Shown: piece after piece, positions 5,529 through 6,495 of the stretch
Layout: each line of letters starts with the position of its first letter
Position numbering within the stretch: the stretch's first letter is position 1
Assembly: GCA_002338615.1 (NCBI GenBank)
Contig: DDIS01000211.1
Location: 6,316-12,810 of the forward strand
Origin: Proteobacteria bacterium UBA1844
GTDB lineage: Bacteria > Pseudomonadota > Gammaproteobacteria > Steroidobacterales > Woeseiaceae
Direction: 5' to 3'
Length of the DNA stretch: 6,495 nt
Notes under the pieces: generated by a model
The model's input: only the letters and a program-made list of their open reading frames with translations
What the model was told of the DNA's origin: nothing
Database searches by the model: none
Position numbers and translations under genes: made by a program

Positions 5529-6495
5529 GTGAATAAAACAAGCCTGCCGACCGACAAAGCCACGCAAGACAATCATCAGCACGACGATTGGATAAACAGC
5601 TTGTTGGACGGCAGGGCTGAACTCTTCTTCTCGTTAATGTGCGGCGCCGCACTTCTTCCTGGTTGGCTCGGGCCGAAAATATCGGCGATGCCTGACGGCG
5701 TTGCGTTTGGCTTGTTATTGGCTGCATATTTTTTCGGCGGGTATTTCACGCTGAAAGAAGCAATCGGAAAAGTTTCACACGGCAAATTTGAGATCGACTT
5801 TCTTATGCTCGTCGCCGCAGGCGGCGCGGCTGTCCTCGGCGAATGGGCGGAGGGCGCGTTCCTCCTGTTTCTGTTCAGCATCGGCCACGCCCTTGAAAAT
5901 TACGCGATGGCGAGAGCCCGTAACGCCATATCAGCGCTCGCCGATCTTGCGCCTGAGGAGGCGCTCGTTCGCCGGGACGGGAGGGAAACGAAAGTACCCG
6001 TCGACGAATTGAAACCAGGCGACATTGTAATCGTTCGCTCGAACGAGCGTATTCCCGCCGACGGGTTCGTCATCAAGGGCGAAAGCAGCGTCAATCAGGC
6101 GCCAATTACGGGCGAAAGCGCCCCGGCCGATAAGTCGCCTGTGAAAGTTAGCAGCGAAGCGGCTCACAATCCCGACAAAATCAAACCGGCGCACAAGGTT
6201 TTTGCCGGTTCGATTAACGGCGCCGGAAGCCTCGAAATTCAGGTGACCCGGCGCGCTTCTGAAACGACGCTGGCCCGCGTTATCGATATGGTCAGCGCCG
6301 CTGAAACCAGGCAATCGCCGACGCAGAGCTTCACCAAGAAGTTTGAGAAGGTGTTTGTTCCATGCGTCGTCATGCTGGCCTTTATCACGGCTTTGTCATG
6401 GCTTTTTCTCGACGAAGACCTCGCGCAAAGTTTTTACCGGTCGATGGCGGTGCTGGTCGCAGCTAGTCCTTGCGCGCTCGCCATCGCAACGCCCA
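5529..6495 (+). CDS. P1B-type heavy-metal transporting ATPase, SPC (P1B-4, CoaT/CtpD-like) class, N-terminal part (3' end outside window)
   Basis: The first 322 residues of an inner-membrane ATPase that would pump metal ions out of the cytoplasm; the frame runs off the right edge. It starts at GTG. The short hydrophilic N-terminus contains NHQHDD but no GMxCxxC-type metal-binding domain. Hydrophobic segments lie at ~31-48, 57-79, 91-104 and 107-123, the last followed by HALENYAMARARNAISAL, a typical P1B junction. The actuator domain follows with LKPGDIVIV (161-169), RIPADG (174-179) and the dephosphorylation motif TGES (194-197). A segment at ~276-293 precedes the transport helix with SPCALAIATP at 313-322. 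Cu and Zn/Cd pumps have CPC or CPx here; SPC together with the missing N-terminal domain is the known signature of P1B-4 pumps, reported to move Co(II) and in some cases Fe(II), Ni(II) or Zn(II). The DKTGT phosphorylation site and HEGGT motif would lie beyond the window. Lysine codons here favour AAA (11 AAA, 6 AAG), unlike czcA. Confidence 0.9.
   Translation, partial: MNKTSLPTDKATQDNHQHDDWINSLLDGRAELFFSLMCGAALLPGWLGPKISAMPDGVAFGLLLAAYFFGGYFTLKEAIGKVSHGKFEIDFLMLVAAGGAAVLGEWAEGAFLLFLFSIGHALENYAMARARNAISALADLAPEEALVRRDGRETKVPVDELKPGDIVIVRSNERIPADGFVIKGESSVNQAPITGESAPADKSPVKVSSEAAHNPDKIKPAHKVFAGSINGAGSLEIQVTRRASETTLARVIDMVSAAETRQSPTQSFTKKFEKVFVPCVVMLAFITALSWLFLDEDLAQSFYRSMAVLVAASPCALAIATP

Overview
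The window is a stretch of a heavy-metal efflux locus from a Gram-negative, moderately GC-rich proteobacterium. Gram-negative is inferred because three consecutive genes encode an outer-membrane channel, a periplasmic adaptor with a signal peptide, and an inner-membrane RND pump, which only work together across two membranes. The sequence does not let me name a genus. All genes lie on the + strand.

Layout: (1) 2-664 is the 3' part of a czcC-like TolC-family outer-membrane channel, cut by the window's left edge. (2) 690-1811 is a czcB-like periplasmic adaptor. (3) 1822-4977 is a complete czcA-like HME-RND metal/proton antiporter of 1051 aa. (4) 4991-5299 is a small P-II-superfamily protein of 102 aa that looks strongly divergent at the canonical effector and uridylylation positions. 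The gaps between these four genes are 25, 10 and 13 bases, each start has a good Shine-Dalgarno sequence, and they read as one czcCBA-PII operon. (5) 5300-5528 is a 229-base gap. It holds a 12-bp imperfect inverted repeat just after the PII stop and then a strong intrinsic terminator (5398-5446). (6) 5529-6495 is the N-terminal part of a P1B-type metal ATPase, cut by the right edge. It starts at GTG, has no N-terminal CxxC metal-binding domain, and carries an SPC motif in its metal-transport helix. That motif points to the P1B-4 (cobalt/CoaT-CtpD-like) class.

How the parts fit (inference): the P1B ATPase would move metal from cytoplasm to periplasm, and the CzcCBA complex would carry metal from the periplasm or inner membrane to the outside. 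The PII-like protein, made from the same transcript as the pump, is the natural candidate for a cytoplasmic sensor or modulator. The pump lacks the CusA-type methionine triad, so a divalent metal (Zn/Co/Cd/Ni) is more likely than Cu(I)/Ag(I).

The main points of interest are the PII-like protein beside the pump, the loss of the first acidic residue of the pump's proton-relay motif (Asp402 in CzcA is Gly here), the SPC-type ATPase, the unexplained inverted repeat after the operon, and a shift in lysine codon choice that begins at the PII gene.
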